Assembly: GCA_947465495.1 (NCBI GenBank)
Contig: CANIAS010000018.1
Span: 1-47,888, forward strand
DNA from: Candidatus Pollutiaquabacter sp.
GTDB lineage: Bacteria > Bacteroidota > Bacteroidia > AKYH767-A > 2013-40CM-41-45
Length of the DNA stretch: 47,888 bases
Direction: 5' to 3'
Shown: positions 41,377 to 47,888 of the stretch, piece by piece
Layout: each line of letters opens with the position of its first letter
Numbering within the stretch: the stretch's first letter is position 1
Notes under the pieces: generated by a model
Database searches by the model: none
Seen by the model: the letters and a program-made list of their open reading frames with translations, nothing else
What the model was told of the DNA's origin: nothing
Position numbers and translations under genes: made by a program

Positions 41377-42438
41377 ATGTTTAAAACAGGCGATAAAGTA
41401 CGCTTCTTAAATGATGCTATTGAAGGAACAGTTTTAGCAATAATTAGTGGAGATTTATTAGAAATCACCGATTCTTATGGCTTCACTCGTAGGATTTCCA
41501 AAAAAGAATTGGTTCGTGTTGAATCAAGCCTTGATTTAAGTTCAGCTAAACCTTCCATCGAGGATGTTAATATCCCTGCTTCTGTCTCCAATCAATTACC
41601 AATTAAGCAACTGCCGTTGATTAAAGACGGTGAGCGACTTTCTCGCGTTTTTGACCATGATGAGGCAATTCTCGCGGTCTTTGAAATGGTTCAACCCACA
41701 TCTCCCTTGACCTCTGACGTTGTAATTTCATTGGTTAACACTACCTCTCTGTATGTTTCTTTCTTGGCGGCTCGAGAACAGGGTGAATTTCGTTTAGTTC
41801 CGGTAGTAGGTCAAGTGGAACCACGAACAGGAGTGGAAATCGGTCGCTTTACTCAGGATCAATTAAACCGAATGGATGGACTGGAGTTTCAATTTATGTT
41901 TTATAATACTGTTGAATACAGGCCCCGACAACCACTGATGAAACACCTGGCAATTCGTCCATCAGATTTACTCGAAGTTGTAGCCAATGGAACTGGACCT
42001 CATCATGAACGTTTTCTGAAATCGCCATTGGTCGTTCTGAGAGAGGAACAGCTTGATGTGACTAAATTGTTGAAACGATTCTCCAGCGAAGCAGAAGAGT
42101 TACGGTTATCGAGTCATGCTAGAAAGCAAAAGTCTAAAGGAGATTTAGCCTTTTCCGCGCGACAGCGGATTGTGGACCTTCATATTGAAGAGCTGATCAA
42201 GGATCCGAAATCATTGTCAGCATCCCAGATTATTGCGCATCAGTTGTCTGTCTTCGATCGGGAAATGAACCAAGCGTTGCTGGAACATCTCAGCCGGATT
42301 ACATTTATTCATGGAGTAGGAAGTGGTGTCCTTCGAAGTTCTATTCGTGAAGCATTGAAAAAATTTGACCATATCCGTTTTTCCGATGCGCCCCCGGAAA
42401 AATTTGGTAATGGCGCCACCCAAGTCGATTTTACATGA
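41377..42438 (+). CDS. DUF2027 / Smr domain protein
   Basis: This 353-residue cytoplasmic protein starts with a small beta domain (about 1-50: FKTGDKVRFLNDAIEGTV) similar to the KOW-like part of MutS2. The DUF2027 beta-sandwich is about 80-220. A C-terminal Smr domain (about 263-345) has VDLHIEELI near 267 and FIHGVGSGVLRSSIREAL near 309-326. Smr domains bind or cut nucleic acids, and in MutS2/SmrB-type proteins they act on stalled ribosomes or branched DNA. The H-G-x-G-x-G loop is present. The exact role of the DUF2027 form is not known. Its stop overlaps the next start by 4 nt (ATGA). Confidence 0.92.
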   Translation: MFKTGDKVRFLNDAIEGTVLAIISGDLLEITDSYGFTRRISKKELVRVESSLDLSSAKPSIEDVNIPASVSNQLPIKQLPLIKDGERLSRVFDHDEAILAVFEMVQPTSPLTSDVVISLVNTTSLYVSFLAAREQGEFRLVPVVGQVEPRTGVEIGRFTQDQLNRMDGLEFQFMFYNTVEYRPRQPLMKHLAIRPSDLLEVVANGTGPHHERFLKSPLVVLREEQLDVTKLLKRFSSEAEELRLSSHARKQKSKGDLAFSARQRIVDLHIEELIKDPKSLSASQIIAHQLSVFDREMNQALLEHLSRITFIHGVGSGVLRSSIREALKKFDHIRFSDAPPEKFGNGATQVDFT

Positions 42439-43436
42439 GTCCGCATCAAGTCATCGCCGAAAACAAACATAAAATCGCTATCATGCGACGCGTCCTAGCT
42501 GTAGGATTCGTTTTAACGATTGCGAAATTCGTAGCATTTTGGTTAACCCATTCGAATGCCATACTTACCGATGCCTTCGAATCCATCATCAATATTCTGG
42601 CGGCAGCCTTTGGTTTGTATTCTTTGGTTTACGCCGCCAGACCAAAAGATGACGACCATCCCTATGGTCATGGTAAAATGGAATACCTGGCGGTGGGTTT
42701 TGAAGGTGGTCTCATCTTTTTTGCCGGGGGTGGAATGATTCTGAAAGCATTTTATTCCTTCTTTCATCCGATGCCTCTCTCCAAGCTGGACCTTGGATTA
42801 TGGATTACGCTAGTTACCGCTGTGGTGAATTTTATCATGGGAAAATACCTGCTTCGAAAAGGGAAGTCACTTCATTCATCGACGTTAACCGCTGATGGAC
42901 ATCATTTGCTATCAGATACGTGGTCGTCTGCTGGATTGGTAGTCGGTCTGGGTATGATGCTAATCACTGGATTAGCATGGTTGGATACAGTTTTTACTGT
43001 ATTGTTGGGTTGCTACATTTTAGTGGTTGGTTATCGTTTGGTACGAAACTCACTCTCCGGACTCATGGATGAAGCAGATTTTGTGAAGTTGGAAGAAATT
43101 GTTTCTGTCTTTAATCAGGAACGCAAAGATCGTTGGATCGATATCCATAATTTGCGCGTAGTTAAATACGGCGCGCATATTCATGTTGATGCACACTTAA
43201 CACTTCCTTGGTACGAGGATCTGGAAAAATCACACCGCGAAGTCAAAGAGTTGGAAAGGATTATCAACGGTCATTTTGGTAATCGGGTTGAGTTTTTTAT
43301 TCATACAGATCCATGCCTTCCAATTTCCTGTACTATTTGCACCATCAAGGATTGCGAAGTTCGTACCTTGCCCATGGTTCGAAAGCTGGACTGGAACATG
43401 AAATTGCTTTTGAAAAATCAGCCCCATTCGGCCTAG
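42435..43436 (+). CDS. Cation diffusion facilitator metal exporter
   Basis: This 333-residue inner-membrane antiporter of the CDF family probably exports Zn, Fe, Mn or similar divalent ions. Six membrane helices span about 15-205. Metal-site residues are Asp46 (with Glu49) in helix 2 (ILTDAFES) and His157-x3-Asp161 in helix 5 (DGHHLLSD). A cytoplasmic domain occupies about 210-300. The C-terminus holds four Cys in CLPISCTICTIKDC (about 294-307), which is unusual and may bind metal. Metal specificity cannot be given from these residues. ATG overlaps the Smr stop, so translation may be coupled. Confidence 0.92.
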   Translation: MSPHQVIAENKHKIAIMRRVLAVGFVLTIAKFVAFWLTHSNAILTDAFESIINILAAAFGLYSLVYAARPKDDDHPYGHGKMEYLAVGFEGGLIFFAGGGMILKAFYSFFHPMPLSKLDLGLWITLVTAVVNFIMGKYLLRKGKSLHSSTLTADGHHLLSDTWSSAGLVVGLGMMLITGLAWLDTVFTVLLGCYILVVGYRLVRNSLSGLMDEADFVKLEEIVSVFNQERKDRWIDIHNLRVVKYGAHIHVDAHLTLPWYEDLEKSHREVKELERIINGHFGNRVEFFIHTDPCLPISCTICTIKDCEVRTLPMVRKLDWNMKLLLKNQPHSA

Positions 43437-43479
43437 TACCGATTAGATCTTTCTCATTAGTTAACTGAATTTGCTATCC

Positions 43480-44472
43480 ATGAACGACTTTTTCATCGAC
43501 GCACGCAGTCCATCGGAATACGCACATGCGCATATTCCGGGTGCTGTCAATCTGCCGCTGCTCGATGATGAACAGAGGCGCATAATTGGTACAACCTATA
43601 AAAAAGAAGGTAGAGAGGCAGCGGTTTTAAAAGGGTTTGACTTGGTCGGACCTAAATTCGGGGACTTAGTGCGTCAGGCAAAAGGTATCACGGATTCTCG
43701 CAAAGTAACGGTCTATTGCTGGCGCGGTGGTATGCGAAGCAGCATTCTGTCATGGGTATTAAGCTTGTCTGGTTTTCATGTAACTATACGTAAAGGTGGA
43801 TACAAAGCATTCCGGCTCGAAATGCTAGCTGTATTGCAGGAGCCTCGGAAGATTTTGATTCTTGGAGGACGAACAGAAAGTGGAAAGACGGCTGTTTTGC
43901 ATGAGTTATATGCTGCCGGCGAGCAGGTTATTGACTTGGAAGCACTTTCGAATCACAAAGGATCTGCTTTCGGGTCGCTCGGACTACCGCCTCAACCTTC
44001 GAATGAGCAATTTGAAAATTTGATTGCGTTGCAATGGAAACAACTTGATCCCTCGCGTTTTTGTTGGCTGGAAAATGAAAGTCGAAGTATCGGTCGAAAT
44101 AAGATTCCTGATGTTCTATTTGAGCGAATGCGGATTGCCCCGGTGGTGGATGTTGTTGCGGATATGGAAGCAAGACGAGTGCGGATACTGGAAGAATACG
44201 GTACGTTCAATAAAGAGGAATTGGCCTCATGTACCTTGAAGCTCAGTGAACGGTTAGGTGGACTACGGTTGAAACAAGCACTTGCTGCGTTGGAAGAAAA
44301 TCGGATGAACGACTGGCTGGACATTCTACTTGTGTATTACGATAAGATGTACAATCATGGAAATTCACTTCGTGATCCATTATCGTTGCATGCAATGCCT
44401 TGGGAAAGTAGTCAATCCACTGCTTCCTTCGCCCAGCTACTTGTTAATTTTAAAAATAATATTCATGTCTGA
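43480..44472 (+). CDS. mnmH: tRNA 2-selenouridine synthase
   Basis: MnmH (SelU/YbbB) replaces the sulfur of 2-thiouridine at the tRNA wobble position with selenium, through a geranylated intermediate, using selenophosphate. The 330-residue protein has an N-terminal rhodanese domain (about 1-120) with Cys80 in VYCWRGGMRS, and a C-terminal P-loop domain. The Walker A stretch GGRTESGKT (129-137) has Thr-Glu where relatives usually have Thr-Gly. ENESRSIGR near 195-203 is a family motif. ATG 43480 is the start; a TTG three codons earlier is less likely. The selenophosphate supplier selD overlaps its 3' end by 8 nt. Confidence 0.94.
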   Translation: MNDFFIDARSPSEYAHAHIPGAVNLPLLDDEQRRIIGTTYKKEGREAAVLKGFDLVGPKFGDLVRQAKGITDSRKVTVYCWRGGMRSSILSWVLSLSGFHVTIRKGGYKAFRLEMLAVLQEPRKILILGGRTESGKTAVLHELYAAGEQVIDLEALSNHKGSAFGSLGLPPQPSNEQFENLIALQWKQLDPSRFCWLENESRSIGRNKIPDVLFERMRIAPVVDVVADMEARRVRILEEYGTFNKEELASCTLKLSERLGGLRLKQALAALEENRMNDWLDILLVYYDKMYNHGNSLRDPLSLHAMPWESSQSTASFAQLLVNFKNNIHV

Positions 44473-45544
44473 ATTACCTATTGGGGAAAACGTGCGCCTG
44501 ACTCAATTCTCAAAAGGGTCCGGCTGTGGCTGTAAGATTGCTCCGGCTATTTTGGAGAAAATGCTTTCAACTTCTGGAGCCCATCGTTCCTTTCCTGGGT
44601 TATTAGTAGGCAATGAAACTAGGGATGATGCAGCTGTATTGGAGCTGAGTGGTGGTCAATGCTTGATTAGTACCACTGACTTTTTTACTCCCATCGTAGA
44701 TGATGCCTTTGACTTTGGAAGAATTGCAGCGGCAAATGCTATCAGTGATGTGTATGCGATGGGAGGTAAGCCAGTGATGGCTGTGGCCATTCTTGGTTTT
44801 CCAGTCGAAAAATTACCCGTTGAATTGGCAGGTCGAATACTCGAAGGAGCCCATGCTGTTTGCCAGCAAGCTGGTATTCCCCTTGCCGGCGGACATAGTA
44901 TCGATACACCAGAGCCTATTTTTGGATTGGCTGTAAATGGATTGGTTGCCAAATCAAATTTAAAACGGAACAACACAGCAAAAGCCGGCGACCTTTTGTA
45001 CCTCACTAAGCCGCTGGGAGTAGGTATCCTAGCAGCGGCATCCAAACGAGGTAAAGCCAATGCTGCTGATTTGAAAGTAGCTATTAACGTGATGGCACAG
45101 TTGAATACTGTTGGAGAATCATTGGGCGAAATTCAGGAAGTGCATGCCATGACGGATGTGACTGGATTTGGGCTGCTGGGCCATCTAATGGAAATTTGCA
45201 AAGGATCAGCACTGATGGCAGAAATTGATCTGTCGTGTTTGCCAATCCTAGAACAAGCCAACACCTATCGCGAACAATTTATATTTCCAGATAATACCTA
45301 TCGGAATTGGAACGCTTACGAGAAGGAAGTGGTAGGAATTAACGGACCAGAATTCATTACATTATGTGATCCGCAGACGAGTGGGGGATTGCTGTTTGCT
45401 GTTTCTCCCGATCAACAAGAAGTGATAACGGAATTGCTTATTACTGCAGGATTGGATGCGCATGTGAAGCCAATCGGCAGGATGATTGAAAGAACAGATG
45501 CTATGAAGCAATCCGGTAGTTGGATTTCCGTTAAAAGCGATTGA
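44465..45544 (+). CDS. selD: Selenophosphate synthase
   Basis: SelD makes selenophosphate from selenide and ATP and supplies MnmH encoded just upstream. The 359-residue protein has the catalytic Cys21 and Lys24 in GSGCGCKIAP, aligning with E. coli Cys17 and Lys20, so this is a Cys rather than Sec form. Other family segments are DDAAVLEL, TTDFFTPIVDD near 74, GGHSID near 143, and CDPQTSGGLL near 306. The frame is open from 44330, but ATG 44465 gives the standard N-terminus (SELPIGENVRLTQFSKGSGCGC). No selA or selB is seen in the window, so the selenium use visible here is tRNA modification only. Confidence 0.96.
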   Translation: MSELPIGENVRLTQFSKGSGCGCKIAPAILEKMLSTSGAHRSFPGLLVGNETRDDAAVLELSGGQCLISTTDFFTPIVDDAFDFGRIAAANAISDVYAMGGKPVMAVAILGFPVEKLPVELAGRILEGAHAVCQQAGIPLAGGHSIDTPEPIFGLAVNGLVAKSNLKRNNTAKAGDLLYLTKPLGVGILAAASKRGKANAADLKVAINVMAQLNTVGESLGEIQEVHAMTDVTGFGLLGHLMEICKGSALMAEIDLSCLPILEQANTYREQFIFPDNTYRNWNAYEKEVVGINGPEFITLCDPQTSGGLLFAVSPDQQEVITELLITAGLDAHVKPIGRMIERTDAMKQSGSWISVKSD

Positions 45545-45560
45545 GTGTTTACTCCGTATT

Positions 45561-45576
45561 GCTATTAATTAATAGC
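45561..45576. repeat. Perfect 16-bp palindrome at convergent gene ends
   Basis: GCTATTAATTAATAGC is its own reverse complement and covers the stop of the arginine decarboxylase (45569-45571), 17 nt after the selD stop. It has no loop and no T-run, so it is a poor terminator candidate. A protein-binding site or chance are both possible. Confidence 0.35.
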
Positions 45577-46972
45577 CCAGAATCTTCAGCATGCTTTTAG
45601 CACTTTGCTCTTTAGCGAATAATCGTGTGGTGATTTCGCCGTCTTCATCGCGATCAATGATGACGTGTTTTGGAGCAGGAATCAAACAGTGTTGAATGCC
45701 ACCGTAGCCGCCAATACTCTCCTGATACGCGCCTGTGTGAAAGAATCCAATGAATAGGGGTGCTTCCGGATTTTTTTCTTCCGCAGGAAGGTAAACCTGA
45801 TTCACGTGCGACTCATTGTTGTAGTAGTCGTCGCTGTCGCAGGTTATTCCTCCGATGTTGACTCGCGTATAGTCTTTTTGCCAGTGGTTAATGGCTAGCA
45901 GAATGAATTTCTGCTTGATGCCCCAGGTGTCAGGTAACGTGGTAATAAACGAACTGTCAATCATGAACCATGTTTCGTTATCGTTCTGCTGCTTGCTGTC
46001 AACAATGGAGTAAAGTGTTGCACCGCTTTCGGCTACAGTGAAGCTACCAAACTCCGAAAAGATATTTGGCTCAGCTACGCCCTGAGATTTGCAAGCAGAT
46101 TTGATTTGACGGATAATCTGCTCGGCCATGTATTCATAGTCATAGTCGAATCCAAGGGAATGGCGGACCGGCCAGCCGCCACCAATATCAAGCGAATCCA
46201 GGGTAGGGCAAATCTTTTTTAATTCGCAATAGACGGACACGCATTTATTCAGTTCGCTCCAATAGTACGCAGTATCCTTGATGCCGGTATTAATGAAGAA
46301 GTGCAGCATCTTTAGTTGAAAACGAGGATGCTTCTTCAAGTGCTTCTGATAGTATTCAATGATCTCGTCGTAGCGAATTCCAAGTCTTGAGGTGTAAAAT
46401 TCAAAGTTTGGTTCTTCCTCAGCAGCAATGCGGATGCCAACATTGACTTTTTTCCGTCCTTTTATTTTTTTATCGTAGTTCGCTAATTCGTTTTTGTTAT
46501 CAAGAATCGGAATGACGTTTTCAAATCCATCGTTGATCAATCCTGCAATTCCATCGATGTATTGTGGTCGTTTAAATCCGTTACACAGAATATACACACT
46601 CTTATCAATTTTCTGATCTGCCAACAACGACCGAATAATCGGAATATCGTAGGCAGAGGAGGTTTCGAGGTGAATGTCGTGTTTCAGCGCCTCGTGGAGG
46701 ACAAAGGAAAAATGCGAGCTTTTGGTACAGTAGCAGTACGTGTAAGAACCCTTGTAATCAGATTTGGCAATGGCGACATTGAAAATCCGTTTCGCTTTCT
46801 TAATTTGTGATCCGATTTTAGGCAGGTAGGAGATCTTGAGCGGCGTGCCGTATTGCTTGATGATCTCCATGAGATCGATACCGTAGAAATGCAATTGATT
46901 GTCGATGACCTCGAAGCCCTCTTGAGGGAAGTAAAAGGTCTGCTCGATTAAGTCACGGTAAGTGTTCTTCAT
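45569..46972 (-). CDS. Arginine decarboxylase (fold III, PLP)
   Basis: This PLP-dependent alanine-racemase-fold decarboxylase has 467 residues and is the form annotated as arginine decarboxylase across Bacteroidota. Lys84 in YCTKSSHFSF is the PLP lysine. MLHFFINTGI near 218-227 lies in the barrel, and DSLDIGGGWP near 257-266 binds the PLP phosphate. The C-terminal beta domain has ITCDSDDYY near 377 and FIGFFHTGAYQ near 405, the second active-site half contributed in the dimer. The product agmatine would feed an ureohydrolase, and such a gene lies divergently at 47113. Substrate cannot be settled by motif alone (diaminopimelate and ornithine relatives exist), but length and context favour arginine. 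Confidence 0.86.
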   Translation of the reverse strand: MKNTYRDLIEQTFYFPQEGFEVIDNQLHFYGIDLMEIIKQYGTPLKISYLPKIGSQIKKAKRIFNVAIAKSDYKGSYTYCYCTKSSHFSFVLHEALKHDIHLETSSAYDIPIIRSLLADQKIDKSVYILCNGFKRPQYIDGIAGLINDGFENVIPILDNKNELANYDKKIKGRKKVNVGIRIAAEEEPNFEFYTSRLGIRYDEIIEYYQKHLKKHPRFQLKMLHFFINTGIKDTAYYWSELNKCVSVYCELKKICPTLDSLDIGGGWPVRHSLGFDYDYEYMAEQIIRQIKSACKSQGVAEPNIFSEFGSFTVAESGATLYSIVDSKQQNDNETWFMIDSSFITTLPDTWGIKQKFILLAINHWQKDYTRVNIGGITCDSDDYYNNESHVNQVYLPAEEKNPEAPLFIGFFHTGAYQESIGGYGGIQHCLIPAPKHVIIDRDEDGEITTRLFAKEQSAKSMLKILGY

Positions 46973-47007
46973 TTCTCTGCCAAATCAGGTAAAGTGGGCT
47001 GTTTTGC

Positions 47008-47015
47008 TAGTTTTG
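47008..47015 (+). promoter_or_regulatory. TAGTTTTG -7 box of the ureohydrolase gene
   Basis: This is an exact TAnnTTTG match 97 nt before ATG 47113; no TTG at -33 is seen. Transcription would begin inside the inverted repeat at 47018-47038, putting two hairpins in the leader. Confidence 0.4.
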
Positions 47016-47017
47016 AT

Positions 47018-47038
47018 CCATCCGACTCACTCGGATGG
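47018..47038. repeat. Inverted repeat CCATCCGA / TCGGATGG
   Basis: Perfect 8-bp arms (47018-47025 and 47031-47038) surround CTCAC. It lies between the divergent decarboxylase and ureohydrolase genes, and no T-run follows. An operator or a leader hairpin is more likely than a terminator. Confidence 0.55.
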
Positions 47039-47051
47039 GTTTATTCTTGCG

Positions 47052-47070
47052 AAAGTAAGTAACTTACTTT
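47052..47070. repeat. Inverted repeat AAAGTAAGT / ACTTACTTT
   Basis: Perfect 9-bp arms flank a single A, and the centre lies 33 nt from that of the first inverted repeat, about three helical turns. The near-continuous palindrome suits a dimeric regulator. It precedes ATG 47113 by 42 nt. Confidence 0.55.
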
Positions 47071-47112
47071 TTACTGCCTCGTACCACGATGACTTTTTGA
47101 TAAAAAATACGC

Positions 47113-47888
47113 ATGAAAAAGATCCGTTTCGTAGAAGTTAAGTCCGAGATAGGCGCAGGAACACGTGGCGCCAGCATGGGAGCGGATGCGATCAAAGTGG
47201 CTGCGTTGGATTATGGCAGCAACCTGTTTAAGAAAATTGAATCTGTTGAAGTCCAAACGGAAAATAAACTCCTCTTCGAATCGGCCGGAAGTCCCTATGC
47301 CAAACGAATCAAGGGAGTTCACCTGATGTTGGAGCGTGTCGCTAACGCTGTACGTAATTCTCTGAAAGGCAATGAATTTCCCATTGTATTGGCCGGCGAC
47401 CACAGTACAGCCGCGGGAACGATATCTGGGATTCGTATGGCCTTTCCAAAACAGCGCCTCGGTGTTATATGGATCGATGCCCACGCGGACTTGCATTCTC
47501 CCTGGACCACTCCTTCGGGGAACATGCATGGAATGCCGCTGGCGGCAGTGTTGGGTGAAGACAACGCCCAGAATAAGATGAATAAGCCTGATAAGGAGAC
47601 GTTGGAATGGTGGACTAAAATCAAAAAAATCGGCAATATTTATCCCAAGATTGATTACCGTGATCTGGTTTTCATTGCGTTACGTGACGTCGAGCCGGAA
47701 GAACAATACCTGCTGAAAAAGCATAAAGTCAAGATTTTCAGTTCGGCTGAAGTGAAGCGTAATGGCGTTGAAAAAATTGCCCGTGACACCTTGGCTCACC
47801 TTAATTCCTGCAGTTTGCTTTATATCTCCTTCGATGTGGATTCGATGGATTCCTCCATATCCAAAGGTACAGGTACACCAGTTCGCAA
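47113..47888 (+). CDS. Arginase/agmatinase-family ureohydrolase (3' end beyond window)
   Basis: This is a partial gene of 258 codons whose end lies outside. Ureohydrolases use two Mn ions to split urea from arginine or agmatine. The visible metal ligands are His97 in LAGDHS, and Asp122, His124 and Asp126 in WIDAHADLHSP. The last pair is in ISFDVDSMD near 240. The N-terminus KSEIGAGTRGASMGADAIK is of the kind seen in Bacteroidota arginases. The adjacent arginine decarboxylase favours agmatine as substrate, but the N-terminus favours arginine, so I leave it open. Start ATG 47113 has no Shine-Dalgarno site. Confidence 0.9.
   Translation, partial: MKKIRFVEVKSEIGAGTRGASMGADAIKVAALDYGSNLFKKIESVEVQTENKLLFESAGSPYAKRIKGVHLMLERVANAVRNSLKGNEFPIVLAGDHSTAAGTISGIRMAFPKQRLGVIWIDAHADLHSPWTTPSGNMHGMPLAAVLGEDNAQNKMNKPDKETLEWWTKIKKIGNIYPKIDYRDLVFIALRDVEPEEQYLLKKHKVKIFSSAEVKRNGVEKIARDTLAHLNSCSLLYISFDVDSMDSSISKGTGTPVR

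Noticed and set aside
44330-44464. 45-residue N-terminal extension of SelD
   Set aside because: The extension lies inside mnmH, is not like SelD, and ATG 44465 gives the standard N-terminus.
1-47888. Search for tRNA, rRNA, CRISPR, insertion sequences, prophage or defence genes
   Set aside because: Intergenic gaps are short and hold none of these; no transposase, integrase, restriction or toxin-antitoxin signature was seen. Very small or divergent cases could be missed by eye.

Overview
The window is a gene-dense piece of a Bacteroidota chromosome with moderate G+C. Four things point to that phylum. There are proteins with PKD domains and a gliding-motility-associated C-terminal sorting domain, the type of cargo exported by the type IX secretion system (T9SS). 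One protein has the TPR / beta-propeller / carboxypeptidase-like / OmpA layout of the T9SS factor PorE. Promoter -7 boxes fit TAnnTTTG, and Shine-Dalgarno sites are largely missing. Finally, the set of BshA, HemJ, a fused 2-oxoacid dehydrogenase E1 and a DUF2027-Smr protein is typical of the phylum. I see no rRNA, tRNA, CRISPR array, insertion sequence or prophage. Most genes are chromosomal housekeeping genes.

Layout. 1-1586 (-) is the N-terminal part of a multi-PKD secreted protein that runs off the left edge. 1728-8935 (+) carries a lone OppB-type permease, tpiA, prmA and an unrecognised exported protein of about 1500 residues. 8986-9624 (+) is plsY, converging on a membrane TPR protein (-). 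10574-15300 (+) carries a glycosidase/serine-hydrolase fusion, bshA and hemJ. 15309-18805 (-) is a tight four-gene run: LTA-synthase-like phosphotransferase, soluble-type diacylglycerol kinase, DgkA and YciH. 19224-19445 (+) is an isolated alanine-rich lipoprotein with its own promoter and terminator. 19692-21668 (+) is the E1 alpha-beta fusion, facing a membrane-anchored patatin-like protein, ftcD and hutI, all on the minus strand.

27145-34532 (+) holds aroC, an AsmA-like protein, a PorE-like OmpA protein and a MuiA-like DUF4139 protein. Next come a T9SS-type cargo protein and a DUF2279 protein (34666-37270, +). A minus-strand block (37272-41243) holds a rhodanese, uvrB, aroE and a DedA protein. 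A plus-strand block (41377-45544) holds DUF2027-Smr, a CDF metal exporter, mnmH and selD. The window ends with an arginine decarboxylase (-) diverging from an arginase/agmatinase-family gene (+) cut by the right edge.

Themes. Much of the window concerns the envelope: lipid synthesis and turnover (PlsY, two lipid kinases, LtaS-like enzyme, DedA, patatin), wall recycling (GH3 fusion), AsmA and OmpA proteins, and T9SS cargo. The strongest hypothesis is that the 15309-18805 operon moves a phospholipid headgroup onto an envelope polymer or lipid and recycles the diacylglycerol by-product, as LtaS and DgkB do in Gram-positive bacteria, but here in a diderm. Other points worth checking are the Lpp-like small lipoprotein, the large unknown protein after prmA, and the paired inverted repeats between the polyamine genes. 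I did not find a clearly new defence or mobile system.
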